A stretch of 24,468 nucleotides of DNA from Silene noctiflora (Eukaryota > Streptophyta > Magnoliopsida > Caryophyllales > Caryophyllaceae). The translations under genes and the position numbers were made by a program. The notes beneath the pieces were generated by a model. It saw only the letters and a program-made list of their open reading frames with translations. It did not search any database and had not been told where the DNA came from. Below are positions 1 through 8,228 of this stretch, piece by piece (position 1 is the stretch's first letter; every line of letters starts with the position of its first letter). The DNA lies in contig VHZZ01003398.1 in assembly GCA_009801015.1 (NCBI GenBank), positions 84,895 through 109,362 on the forward strand. Direction: 5' to 3'.

Positions 1-47
1 TCATCCCTTGTGTATTCTTATATTGAGATTATAATAATGATATTTAA

Positions 48-320
48 ATCATCGTTGTGATCGCACTATTGTTGAGGACACTTACTCCAACAGTTGACCC
101 ATCAGATTGGGGTACTAGGATTCCCCATGGAGAAGGACATTTTCTAGGTCCGTGGGCGGGACCTAATTACTCGAGTGGGAGTTTCTTTGGTAGCACCTTC
201 CAAAGGGAAGGAAGTGGAGCGGCGATGGGGAACATGAGACAAGAGTACAATGAGGATGATGATGATGAAGAAGAAGAGGAAGATGAAGAGTCAGAAGAAG
301 GGGAGAGTGAGGACGACTAA
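48..320 (+). CDS. Uncharacterised ORF with a strongly acidic C-terminus
   Basis: An open frame runs from a stop at 45-47 to the stop at 318-320. It has no upstream ATG, so it is either a last exon or the 3' end of a longer frame broken at 45. The first half is rich in Gly, Ser, Phe and Pro, with a GTRIPHGEGHF stretch. The last 25 or so residues are almost only Asp, Glu and Ser. I recognise no domain. It sits in the internal 3' region of a gypsy-type element, between where pol would be and the LTR. Extra ORFs are known at that place in several plant gypsy lineages, so an extra element ORF is one reading. The acidic tail is encoded by a GAT/GAA/GAG run and could also be simple repeat sequence that happens to be open. 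Confidence 0.3.
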   Translation: MIVVIALLLRTLTPTVDPSDWGTRIPHGEGHFLGPWAGPNYSSGSFFGSTFQREGSGAAMGNMRQEYNEDDDDEEEEEDEESEEGESEDD

Positions 321-629
321 GAGAAAGCCTCGACGGGGACGCTAGAATATAGTAGTGATGAGAAGTTGAGCCGTTGGTCGCGTATGTGGGGCAAGAGGAA
401 GTCTACACTGTAGGCTTAGCGTTGTATGAATCAGATGCCCACTCCCTTTAGCTTATGTCGGTAGTGTAAACACGGATTGTATTTTATTTTATTTGTAATG
501 TAACATTGGCCATAAGGCCGAAGAATTGCTTGAGTTTAATTGATTAGTGGTGCATTAGTCACCATTGGGGTTTATTTATCTCAGTGTTGTGAAATAGATG
601 GATTGCGACCGAAATTTAGGACCAAAAAT

Positions 630-716
630 TTTTGCTCAGTGGCACACAACCGAGTGGCCATTTCACTCGACCGAGTGCACTTCACTCGACCGAGTGGTCT
701 CTCCCACTCGACCGAA
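630..716. repeat. Cluster of CTCGACCGAGT near-palindromes
   Basis: Several copies of a 10-12 bp inverted motif (CTCGACCGAGTG and close variants, the last being CTCGACCGAATG) follow each other with spacers of about 10-15 bp. The same motif family is in the gypsy LTR at about 1855-1975 and, with core GATC, in the solo LTR at 12145-12245. Here it is followed by an A+T-rich TATA-like stretch (about 750-765), so this could be a fragment of a second U3 region within the internal sequence. Confidence 0.7.
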
Positions 717-1419
717 TGACCTGCTTTGTGCCTTGTTTTGCCCATACTCGGCTATATATTGAGTATATATTCTTAATCTGTGACCTATATTAGTTTACAT
801 GCGTCATGATAGCATGAGGTACTTACATGAATAATATAGTAATGAATTATTTACGTTTGAACACGTTTGCGTGATTTTCCACCACTCCAAGTGACACTAA
901 TTGAACCGTTAATTTGATATGAGTAAAGTAATGACCAAAATGACATGATAATCTTACATAATGCATGATTAATTACCATGATTTTAATTCGTAAAAGCAA
1001 AGTGATAACAATGTCAGTAATACACGAGGTTTGTCTTATTATGTATGTCACGTAGTAACATTGGATGCATGACATAAGTTCTCATACACTAATAAACGAG
1101 GGTGTCAATGTTGGATGAAACGAGTATAGAAAACATGTGTGACCATGTGGTGGATTCGACGCGGTATATGCGTGATATGATATATAAGGAAGTAGAATCG
1201 TCAGAATAATCCATTCATATAATGAGTAATTGTTTGCATTCTTTAATGTTTCAAAGAGCCGACTTATCATAATTGTTGATGAACATGCAAGCAATGATAG
1301 ATCACACGATTTTTTTTATGAATTTGCATAGTAAAGGAATGATTGGTAAACACGGAATATGGTTACGTATGGAATTAGATGATGAGTCCTATGAGAGTAT
1401 TTTATGTCTATCAAGCGTT

Positions 1420-1456
1420 GAACTTCGGGACGAAGTTCCCTCTTAGGAGGAGTGAA
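1420..1456 (+). other. First pol-tail hairpin and polypurine-like tract
   Basis: GAACTTCGGGACGAAGTTC (1420-1438) is an inverted repeat with an 8-bp stem. It is followed by the purine-rich AGGAGGAGTGAA and then TGTAATAATT at 1457. The chromovirus-type element further right has the same kind of junction (TTTCGGGACGAAA, a purine tract, TGTAATAAT). The sequence after 1457 does not continue as a recognisable LTR, so this looks like a duplicated or truncated 3' junction 240 bp upstream of the real one. Confidence 0.6.
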
Positions 1457-1658
1457 TGTAATAATTGGAAATTTAAGGAAAGAAAGCAACATGATAGAGT
1501 ATGACGAGTAGGAGAGAGTGAGTAAGGTTGGAAGCAAGGATGATGAGATAATAAGAGTAATGATGTTGATGGTATGAACTTTGAGGAACTTCATAGGAGG
1601 CGAATAAGATCCGATAGTGAGACGTACAGAGTGTTTGTATTTGAAACAGAGTTGAGGT

Positions 1659-1696
1659 GAACTTCGGGGACGAAGTTCATTTTAAGGGGGGAAGAT
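1659..1696 (+). other. Pol-tail hairpin and polypurine tract before the 3' LTR
   Basis: A second GAACTTCGGGGACGAAGTTC inverted repeat (1659-1678) is followed by TTTTAAGGGGGGAAGAT, which is the polypurine tract priming plus-strand synthesis. The LTR begins at once at 1697. Read in frame, the hairpin would encode NFGDEV, close to the extreme C-terminus common in chromovirus-type pol proteins. No open pol frame leads into it here. Confidence 0.75.
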
Positions 1697-1854
1697 TTTA
1701 ATACCCGGATATTTTGAAGACCAATTAAGGAACCCTGGGATGCTTGAGAGGAACCTTAGGCTTGACGGGAGACCACTCGTGAGTAAAGTAGAATCGTTCG
1801 GTGGACCAAGTGTAACCTATACGAGACCTATTAGGGAGTTCAGGGGACCAAGTA

Positions 1855-1975
1855 AGTAGAACAGGACCGAGTACGGGTAGTACTCGACCGTGTAGGCCGC
1901 ACTCGGCCATGTGGAGGTCACCCTCGACCATGTGGAAGGCACTCAGTCGAGTGGACCGGGCACTCGGTCGTGTGC
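1855..1975. repeat. Palindrome array in the U3 region of the gypsy LTR
   Basis: About eight degenerate copies of ACTCGNCCGAGT-like sequence occur in 120 bp, including ACTCGACCGTGT, ACTCGGCCATGT and ACTCAGTCGAGT. The array ends about 20 bp upstream of the TATA box at 1993, which places it where LTR enhancers usually lie. Confidence 0.7.
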
Positions 1976-1992
1976 TGACTGTCAGATGACGA

Positions 1993-1998
1993 TATAAA
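1993..1998 (+). promoter_or_regulatory. TATA box of the gypsy 3' LTR
   Basis: TATAAA lies just downstream of the palindrome array. It is followed by a pyrimidine-rich leader with CCTAACCCTAA and runs of TCTTC, as is usual for plant LTR promoters. Assignment is by position and sequence only. Confidence 0.5.
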
Positions 1999-2469
1999 CT
2001 ATGTCAGGATTCATCTTTTACCTAACCCTAATTCATTTCTTCTTCTCTCTCTTCAACCCTAAATTTTCCCCCTTCTCTCTAAAACCCTCATAAACACCTT
2101 CTTGTGGATGCTAAGTTTGGATTAGAAGGTTTTAATCTTTTTCCTCCTTCCTTTCACTTTGTAATTTGAAATCTACCTTTACTTTTTCATTCTTCAAACC
2201 CTAACTTTTGGGGGTTTTGTTGTGGGTGATTAATTAATAATTACTATGAGTATTATGGGTAATTAATGGGTAGTAATAAGGGGTTTTGTGTTGTATAATA
2301 GTATAGGATGTATTGTGATAGTTATTACATGGTTTATGTGGGATGAGACGGTTTTACGAGACGAATTCTTTCTTCTCTCGGATTTACTATGGAGTATGCT
2401 AAAAGGTAGGTTAATCCTACTCGTTTTTGATAACATAAATGGGTGTATGTGCATATTATCATTTAAATC

Positions 2470-4128
2470 TGATGTGTCCAAATTATATACAATTTAACCC
2501 TCTATTTTAGATTGGTTTTGTTTGATTATTACACTTTTATTAGTGTATTTTTGAGCTAATCCCGTGTTCTAGGTATTTTGCTTGTGTTTATTATGTTTTG
2601 TAGGAAATAAAGCATTCGGTAGCTTTTTCCCATCAAATGTGCAAACACCGAGTTCATGAGACTAAGTAAAAACAAGGTTGGATCATGGCAAGAACATGTT
2701 TAGAAGAAATCTATGGGTTAATGTTCAAATGTGGAAATGAGGCCCAATGCAAAGATGATGATTAACAAATGTGGCAAATGTAAAGAAATGAAGCCCATAA
2801 GAAGAGTAGAAGTCAAGGCTTAGGATTCCTAAAAATGCTTTTAACTGGAAATTAAAGATGAGTAAATACGGTTTTCTCGGATTCCGTATTAACTTAATGA
2901 TGAGAGTAATGAGGAAAATTGGATTCCCACGACCCCGATCGGTATGGGGTGTCCCCATTCGGGGTTACCCACATGTGGAATATTTACGTTTCACTTCAAA
3001 CCCCCTATATAAAGGAGGTTGAATTCGACTCTTAGGCATCGAATCTTACACTATTATTTTACATCTCTTCTCTTCTTATATACTTAGTTTTCAGAAATAT
3101 TGTCATTAGTTTACGTTTGTATTCACAGCAATTATTTTAGTTACAATTTCAAGTTATAATACAAGCTAGTTTGGTATTTGTTGTTCTTCATTCTCAAGCT
3201 TTATTTTTCCATACTTTGGTAATTCTTTGTTCTAGCATTTCCATAGTTATTTCCCTTACTATTTTATCTTGTTATTTCATCTTATTCATAATCGTTATTT
3301 AGTTAATCGTTATTAGCATTTCTTATCATAGTAGTTCATTTCATGTTATTGTTAAATCATTTTCATTATAGTAATTCTCTAGCATTTCCATTTACATCTT
3401 TCATTTGTATTTTATTATAAGTCATTTCCTTTGTTCATGTTATTAAGTATAATTTATCATTATCGTTCTTATTATCCTTTTAGTTATTATATTATTATAT
3501 TATGTTTATTTTAATCATTTTAGTTAGTTTTACTTTCAATATGTGTGAGTAGTTCTTTATGTCTAGGGATTAGGGGAGCCATGCAAAGTTATAATTTGTA
3601 AATGTTAAATTAGAATGTCATAATATTGCATATTTGTTTCTATCACATGCTTGCATTGTATTGTTAGTCTTTGATTATTGATCACAATCTTTGATTAATT
3701 TGTTAATTCGTTCTATAAGTCGAGAGGCACAGAATTGAATTAGACTAAGCATGTTTTAGTAGACCTATCTAACCATAGCGAGAGCTCATTAGAACTCGTT
3801 CTATGGTTGAAAATAAGGCCGAGAGGTGGTTGTCATAACACCTAAACATTTATCATTATTATGCGTTCCTAGCTTAACATGAACCGTTATTTTTATGCAT
3901 ATGTGACCCGATTCTCCTAAACTCTCTTTTTAATATTATTAATTCATCATTTTTATTATTGTTATAATCACAAAAATATCAAACAAAAATATAAATCGAC
4001 ATTGATATAAGTCTAACCATAACATTTCATTAAGCAACTCCCGTCTCCTCGTGTTCGACCCCTATCTTACTACATTTATTTGTTAGCCAAGTCTAGGGTA
4101 TCTTTCCTAGGTGTACAACCACCTATCA
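2470..4128 (+). mobile_element. Solo LTR of a Tat/Athila-type Ty3/gypsy element
   Basis: The 1659-bp sequence starts TGATGTGTCCAAA and ends CACCTATCA. It is flanked by a perfect 5-bp duplication, AAATC at 2465-2469 and 4129-4133. The start and the end (CTCCTCGTGTTCGACC at about 4040, then CACCTATCA) match what I know of Tat/Athila-group LTRs. No primer-binding site or internal sequence follows: after the second AAATC the host LTR resumes. It has a strong TATA box (3006-3013) with a leader downstream. The usual cause of a solo LTR is recombination between the two LTRs of a full element. Confidence 0.85.
3006..3013 (+). promoter_or_regulatory. TATA box of the Tat/Athila solo LTR
   Basis: TATATAAA is followed by GGAGG and a leader of about 60 bp that becomes pyrimidine-rich (ATCTCTTCTCTTC). 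It lies 537 bp into the LTR, a plausible U3/R border. Confidence 0.6.
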
Positions 4129-4441
4129 AAATCCATGATAGGGGTGACATTGCATTTATCATGATATTTGGATTTGTGGTGAATCTCATGTGTTGTCGAA
4201 AATGCATTATATCATGGTATTGAGTGCGACGACTCGAAGAGTCGGGATATTTGTGGAATTGATGTGTTCATGGCTTGTTTGGGAAGTGTGTCTCATGAAG
4301 AATCGTATTTTCGGTATATTGTATTAAATATTGCATGCGTGTGTCGTTGTACATGTTGGAGGTCGATGGTGCAGTTGTGGTGGTGATACTTGTTGTTGAT
4401 GATACATAAGATGATTGGGAGACTGTCTTACGCTTATGTCG

Positions 4442-4468
4442 CCTCTTGGAACTTCCCACTCCAAGAGG
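4442..4468. other. Perfect 9-bp-stem hairpin in the gypsy LTR
   Basis: CCTCTTGGA (4442-4450) and TCCAAGAGG (4460-4468) are exact inverted copies with a 9-base spacer. It lies in the transcribed part of the LTR. I have no function for it. Confidence 0.6.
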
Positions 4469-5075
4469 GACGTGCACGTTAATGACTTGAGTATGGAGGG
4501 GCTCGTGTGGTATCACGACACCTGGCAGGGTATTCGGTTGGCTCTCGGACTCGGTACCACGGGTGTGTCCCAAGTACCTGTTTTATGAACTGCGGTCCGA
4601 CTGTGTTGGTGGGCGGTGTTGCGGTGCCGTCACCTCGAAGTGGGTATCGTGGACGTGTCTCTGGTGCCGGTGTGTTAGTTGTGGAGTGTTAGTGGTTGGA
4701 GGTTTATAGTTGTGCATTCATGTTTATATTTTGTATGCATGCATATCATCTTTTATGATTAATTGTATTATTGAAATTGACCGTGTGTTGGCTGTGTAAA
4801 TTGTCACCTATTTCCGGGGTGGCCCGTGTTGATACATATGATATTTACGATCATATGGGGAGCAGTATGTTATAAGTTGTGTTTTAGTAGCACGCGGGAT
4901 CACGGAACAAGACACAGAGTTGGGGTCGAGTTGCTTAGTCGTCTTGTAGTCGGCTTAGATGTAGTAGTGGTCATGTATAGAAATTACTTGTATTATTTAT
5001 TTATTCATTATTATGTAATTCACTAACCATGTTATTTATATAAAGAATTACTTAATTGTAGTTTCTATTTACTGC

Positions 5076-5089
5076 CTCGGAAAACCGAG
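5076..5089 (+). other. Tetraloop-type hairpin near the gypsy LTR 3' end
   Basis: CTCGG-AAAA-CCGAG, 47 bp from the LTR end. The related solo LTR (11076-11089, read on the - strand) has CTCGG-GTAA-CCGAG at the same place, and the flanking bases are also shared. The stem is kept while only the loop differs. Confidence 0.6.
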
Positions 5090-5136
5090 ATGGTGACATC
5101 TCGATTACCTTGGTCGGGTAAGAAGGGGGTGTTACA

Positions 5137-5890
5137 CCCTTACCCTTGAAGTTTTCAGCATTAGACGGATCACCGGACTCAGCCATAACCATATTAACTT
5201 TAGCAACATTAATAAGAAGACTAACAGGGTTGTCTTTGAGGCGATTAGCCTCCCCAATCCTCATGTGGCCTACAAGTTATTGGAGGGACATGTCTTTTTT
5301 TTTTTTATGCTTATGATGGCTTCTATAGTTAGACCAAGAAGGAGGAATTTTTCCAACAGTACATTAGCAAGAAATATATCACATAATTTGATCCCTTCAT
5401 TAATCACATCAGCACATAAATTCTCATAGGTGTGTACTTGTTCCATTATAAGTTTACCCTCCTCCATAATAACCTGATGCCATTTCCCAACCACATACTT
5501 CTTTTTCCCCGCGTCATCAGACCCATACTTTGACTGTAATGATTCCCAAATGACTTTAGCGGATTTATTTGGTGCAAACAAATCGAACAGGGTATTATTC
5601 AGATCATGTGGTTTAACAAATGACATCTAGCATTTTTGTTGTCTTTTTCGAATTTTTTCATAGCATCTTCAGTAGACTTAAGAACAATAGCAGCAGGAGG
5701 GGTAGTCTAAACATCAATAGGAACAATAGGTTTGGGTGGGTTGTTAAACATGACATAATCGACCTCTAATTGCTAAAAAAACATTTAACAATTTCTTGGA
5801 CCAACGTTGTAATTATTGCCATCTTGCGGTTCGAGTTTAGATAAATCAAGAATAATTTTTGACACGGCAGATATTGTTACAACAACAAAC
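5137..5890 (-). pseudogene. Ty1/copia gag remnant, cut by the gypsy insertion
   Basis: Read from 5890 downwards, the frames give the usual copia Gag order: an N-terminal VSKIILDLSKLEP segment, then LEVDYVMFNNPPKP, then KFEKDNKNAR, then the UBN2-like core with VIWESLQSKYGSDDAGKKKY and the EEGKLIMEQVHTYENL helix (within 5626-5330). A later RIGEANRLKDNPVSLLINVAK segment (about 5260-5200) is the expected downstream part. It ends in NAENFKGKG at 5137, where the gypsy LTR begins, so protease and pol are missing from this side. Stops interrupt the N-terminal third and at least two frame changes occur, one next to a poly-T run at about 5290-5306. The gene cannot make a full Gag. Confidence 0.85.
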
Positions 5891-5970
5891 TAGTTTTCAA
5901 ATTGCTATGACAAAAGTGCAGTAACAATGAAAAGAGAGATTAAAAAATTACAACCAGATTCGTAGTGACA

Positions 5971-5984
5971 TGGTATGAGAGCCA
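5971..5984 (+). other. Initiator-Met tRNA primer-binding-like sequence, on the strand opposite to gag
   Basis: TGGTATGAGAGCCA differs by one base from the TGGTATCAGAGCCA primer-binding site typical of plant copia elements. It is on the + strand, preceded by GTGACA as if an LTR ended there, but the adjacent gag and LTR promoter are on the - strand. It marks either a rearranged junction or a second, oppositely oriented copia remnant. Confidence 0.4.
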
Positions 5985-6198
5985 CTGCTTTGAAAACTAT
6001 TTCGGTATGACCATGGTGGCGATCAACAATTACCGGTAGTCCCCCAAGGATTTACACTACATCGCTTAGACTCGCCCACTCGAGGCCAAGAGCTTTGGAA
6101 CGGTTATAGACATTACCAATAAATGTTATATAATTATAGAAGAAGTAAAGAAGAGAAGAGAGAGTTGATGTGTGCTTTGAAGTACTGATCAGAGGCTC

Positions 6199-6206
6199 TA
6201 TTTATA
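6199..6206 (-). promoter_or_regulatory. TATA box of the copia LTR
   Basis: TATAAATA on the - strand, in the context GGCTATAAATAGAGCC. It is followed about 30 bases on by CAAAGCACACATCAACTC and a TCTCTTCTC leader. Its place, between the 93-bp repeats and gag, fits the U3/R border. Confidence 0.65.
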
Positions 6207-6403
6207 GCCTGATCGAAGTAGTTAGTGGAGCCCAAAACTGACTCCTACAAAGCAGTAGTCAAGCAAAAAACGTGGAGTGAGACCCTCACCCACTAACAAC
6301 AACATTTGATTAATACAAACTAACTGACTATTAGTTGACAGATCAGAAAGCATATACATCAACTCGGTCCAGGCCCAAAAAGATTGGCAAAGCCCGCCGC
6401 AAG

Positions 6404-6589
6404 CGAATTTCGAATCCGGGTCGGGCCAGGCGTGCGCGCGTGTGCGAGCTGAATTAAGCACCTCACAAGCCTCTACAAAAGGCTCCCAAAACCCGGCGAA
6501 TCCCGAATCCGGGACTGGCCAGGCACGCGCGCGTGTGCGAGCTGAATTAATCAACTCACAAGCCTCTACAAAAGGCTCCCACAACCCAC
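6404..6589 (-). repeat. Two tandem 93-bp repeats in the copia U3
   Basis: Copy one (6404-6496) and copy two (6497 to about 6589) share CGAATCCGGG, GGCCAGGC, GCGCGCGTGTGCGAGCTGAA and CTACAAAAGGCTCCCA in the same order with few differences. Each copy has a G+C-rich alternating purine-pyrimidine tract in otherwise A+T-rich DNA. They lie upstream of the TATA box, where duplicated enhancer blocks are known in several plant copia LTRs. Confidence 0.8.
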
Positions 6590-6689
6590 CGGTGATAAGG
6601 TAAGGAGTAGTTGATGATATAAACACCAAAAACCAATACAATTTTACCAATGTGGCAGACAAGGCAAAAAGAATCCCTTATTTCCAACA

Positions 6690-6872
6690 AGATCGACCCA
6701 TGTTAATTCTTGCAATGGATATAGTCGTCTAAATGATAATTTGTGTAAAAAGTAAGAGATGAAAAATAAGGGTAACTTTGTAGCATTTGAATGATTTCAC
6801 ATCTCAAGATTTCATGTCAAAAAAAAAAAAAGTGAAAAAATTATCTAAGCAAAAGAATTAACTATTATAAGA
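6690..6872. other. Short spacer between copia LTR and MULE
   Basis: A+T-rich DNA with an A-run at 6818-6830. I see no gene or repeat. The five bases after the copia LTR (AGATC, 6690-6694) would be its target duplication; the partner was not found in the window. Confidence 0.4.
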
Positions 6873-6930
6873 GGGGTGATTTATATTGACGACGTTTTCA
6901 TTCCAAAAGACGATTATTCCCTTTGCACAA
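6873..6930 (+). repeat. Left terminal inverted repeat of the MULE
   Basis: The segment ATTGACGACGTTTTCATT, then CAAAAGACGATTATTCCC, aligns with the reverse complement of the right end: ATCGACAACATTTTCATT, then TAAAAGACGACACTACCC. The match covers most of 45 bp with a handful of differences. The outermost bases (GGTGATTT against GATGACGTTTT) align less well. Confidence 0.7.
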
Positions 6931-7196
6931 TGACATTACTTTCTCTACATAACATTCTCTTAAATTCTAGTAAAACCAATTAAATTGGCAAAAAAAAAAA
7001 CGAACAACAACAATTAACAATATCAATTAGCATGACGAAACTCTAATCACCGGTACATTAACAACTTAATTGTATTATTAATTTCGTTAAAATTTTTTCG
7101 AATCGTTTATTCTATTCGTTACATGAATTACGTCACGTATTTACTAAATTGGAATAAACATTGCGGGTTTTTAGCGCGCATATGAAATTATACAAC

Positions 7197-7452
7197 CCAT
7201 GGATTGAAAGTTGAAACTCAACAATCAATCCATAGGCAAACGTTGATACCCAACTTTCAACCATGGGCTGAACGTTGAGTCTCAACGTTAGGTCCTGAAC
7301 GTTGAGTCTTAATGTTTGACCATGGTTGAACCTTGAGATTCAAATTTTTGCCATGGTTGAACGTTGATTTTCAACTTTCAGTCCATGGTTGAACGTTGAA
7401 TCTGATTGTTTGGCCATGGATTGATTGTTGGGTGTCAACTTTCAGTCCGTGG
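7197..7452. repeat. Left subterminal array of palindromic 31-bp units
   Basis: Nine CCATGG-like nodes at 7197, 7230, 7261, 7291, 7320, 7351, 7383, 7414 and 7447 are spaced 29-33 bp apart. Between nodes each unit has the form TTGAACGTTGA - spacer - TCAACGTT, so the unit reads almost the same on both strands, and CCATGG is itself a palindrome. The same design is found at the other end of the element (13700-13892). Confidence 0.9.
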
Positions 7453-8228
7453 TTGGACAATTAACGCGTTTTTTTTTCTTCCATTTAACGTAATTTATTT
7501 AGGTTATGTTTACTTTTTATTGTCTAACTATTGTTCAAATTGCATGAAACAGGTTTCGTGAGAGAGTTTTGGCGAGATTTCCTTTGATTACAACCCGTTG
7601 TTCATGACGACTTTAGACTTTGAAAGGCGTGATGATGCTTTCAATTGGGCTAAAAATATAGCATTCGAGAATGTTTTTTCTTTGGTTAAAGTAAATAACA
7701 GGGCAAAAAATCAGAAAAGTAAACGGGTTGTTGACAACTTACTTTTGATGTTCAACACATGGGTTACCCGCGCCAACGGATGATCCCGACAAGCCAAGGA
7801 GGTCGAATAAATGTTCTTGCCTGTTCCGAATTCATACCGTGTAAAATTACGTGGTCAAAAATGATCAAGTGACGGTAGTTTGAAATATTATAACCATCGA
7901 GGGTTGTGGACGACACAACCACAATGTAGAAAATTATAAGGACAGGGATCAACACTTTGCGGGACTGGATGGCGTGGAGAAGGCCTATGTAAGACAACAA
8001 ACTATGTTCGGGGTTCTACCGAGGGATATTAAAAATGGTCTTCACTATAAAACGCCCGAAATACCTCAACCGTAAAGCACCACAATCTATAACGAGACAA
8101 GGAAACTTAGGTGAAAAATTAGGGTTGAAAGGAACACCGCTCAACATATGTTGGCTCTTGCCGTACAAGCGAAATACGTGCATTGACATGAGAGTAATCC
8201 TAAGACACGAGAGATCACGCATGTTTTC

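Larger units (their letters stand above)
1..1696 (+). mobile_element. 3' internal region of a Ty3/gypsy-type LTR retrotransposon, truncated by the window edge
   Basis: This stretch lies directly upstream of a polypurine tract and a 3' LTR that starts at 1697, so it is the internal 3' part of an element that continues left of the window. It holds one acidic ORF (48-320). From 321 to about 1415 I see no coding sequence. That part contains a cluster of CTCGACCGAGT palindromes at 630-716 and A+T-rich DNA. Two copies of the pol-tail/polypurine junction follow, at 1420-1456 and 1659-1696. No reverse transcriptase, RNase H, integrase or chromodomain can be read here. Either pol lies further left and a long non-coding 3' region separates it from the LTR, or the element is a non-autonomous derivative. 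Confidence 0.6.
1697..5136 (+). mobile_element. 3' LTR of the gypsy-type element, interrupted by a nested solo LTR
   Basis: The LTR starts as TTTAATACCC (the expected TGTAATACCC with G changed to T) after the polypurine tract and ends with GGGTGTTACA at 5127-5136. Without the nested solo LTR and one target duplication it is about 1.78 kb. It carries a palindrome array (about 1855-1975), a TATA box (1993-1998) followed by a pyrimidine-rich CCCTAA leader, and near its end the hairpin CTCGG-AAAA-CCGAG (5076-5089). The solo LTR at 11011-12339 belongs to a related family: read on its own strand it has the same order of parts and similar ends. At 5137 the sequence switches to a copia gag, so the expected 3' target duplication is CCCTT (5137-5141). 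Its partner lies outside the window. Confidence 0.8.
5985..6689 (-). mobile_element. 5' LTR of the copia element
   Basis: On the - strand the LTR starts TGTTGGAAATAAGGG at 6689, a very common copia LTR start. It carries a tandem 93-bp duplication (6404-6589), a TATA box (6199-6206) and a TCTCTCTTCTCTTC leader, and leads towards the gag at 5890. The inner border is uncertain because no primer-binding site is found on the - strand. I place it near 5985. Confidence 0.6.

Noticed and set aside
4507..5026. Two small + strand frames in the right part of the gypsy LTR
   Set aside because: Inside an LTR defined by both ends; no protein similarity.
6222..6662. 146-codon frame on the - strand with an internal repeated segment
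   Set aside because: It lies wholly in the copia LTR; the internal repeat is only the 93-bp DNA duplication read in one frame. No protein signature.
6862..6872. 9-bp target duplication for the MULE (CTATTATAA against CTATATTTT)
   Set aside because: Only about five of nine bases match, which is not better than chance in A+T-rich DNA.
7197..7452. CRISPR array
   Set aside because: Spacing is regular, but the whole unit is repeated and palindromic with no unique spacers, and this is a plant nuclear sequence.
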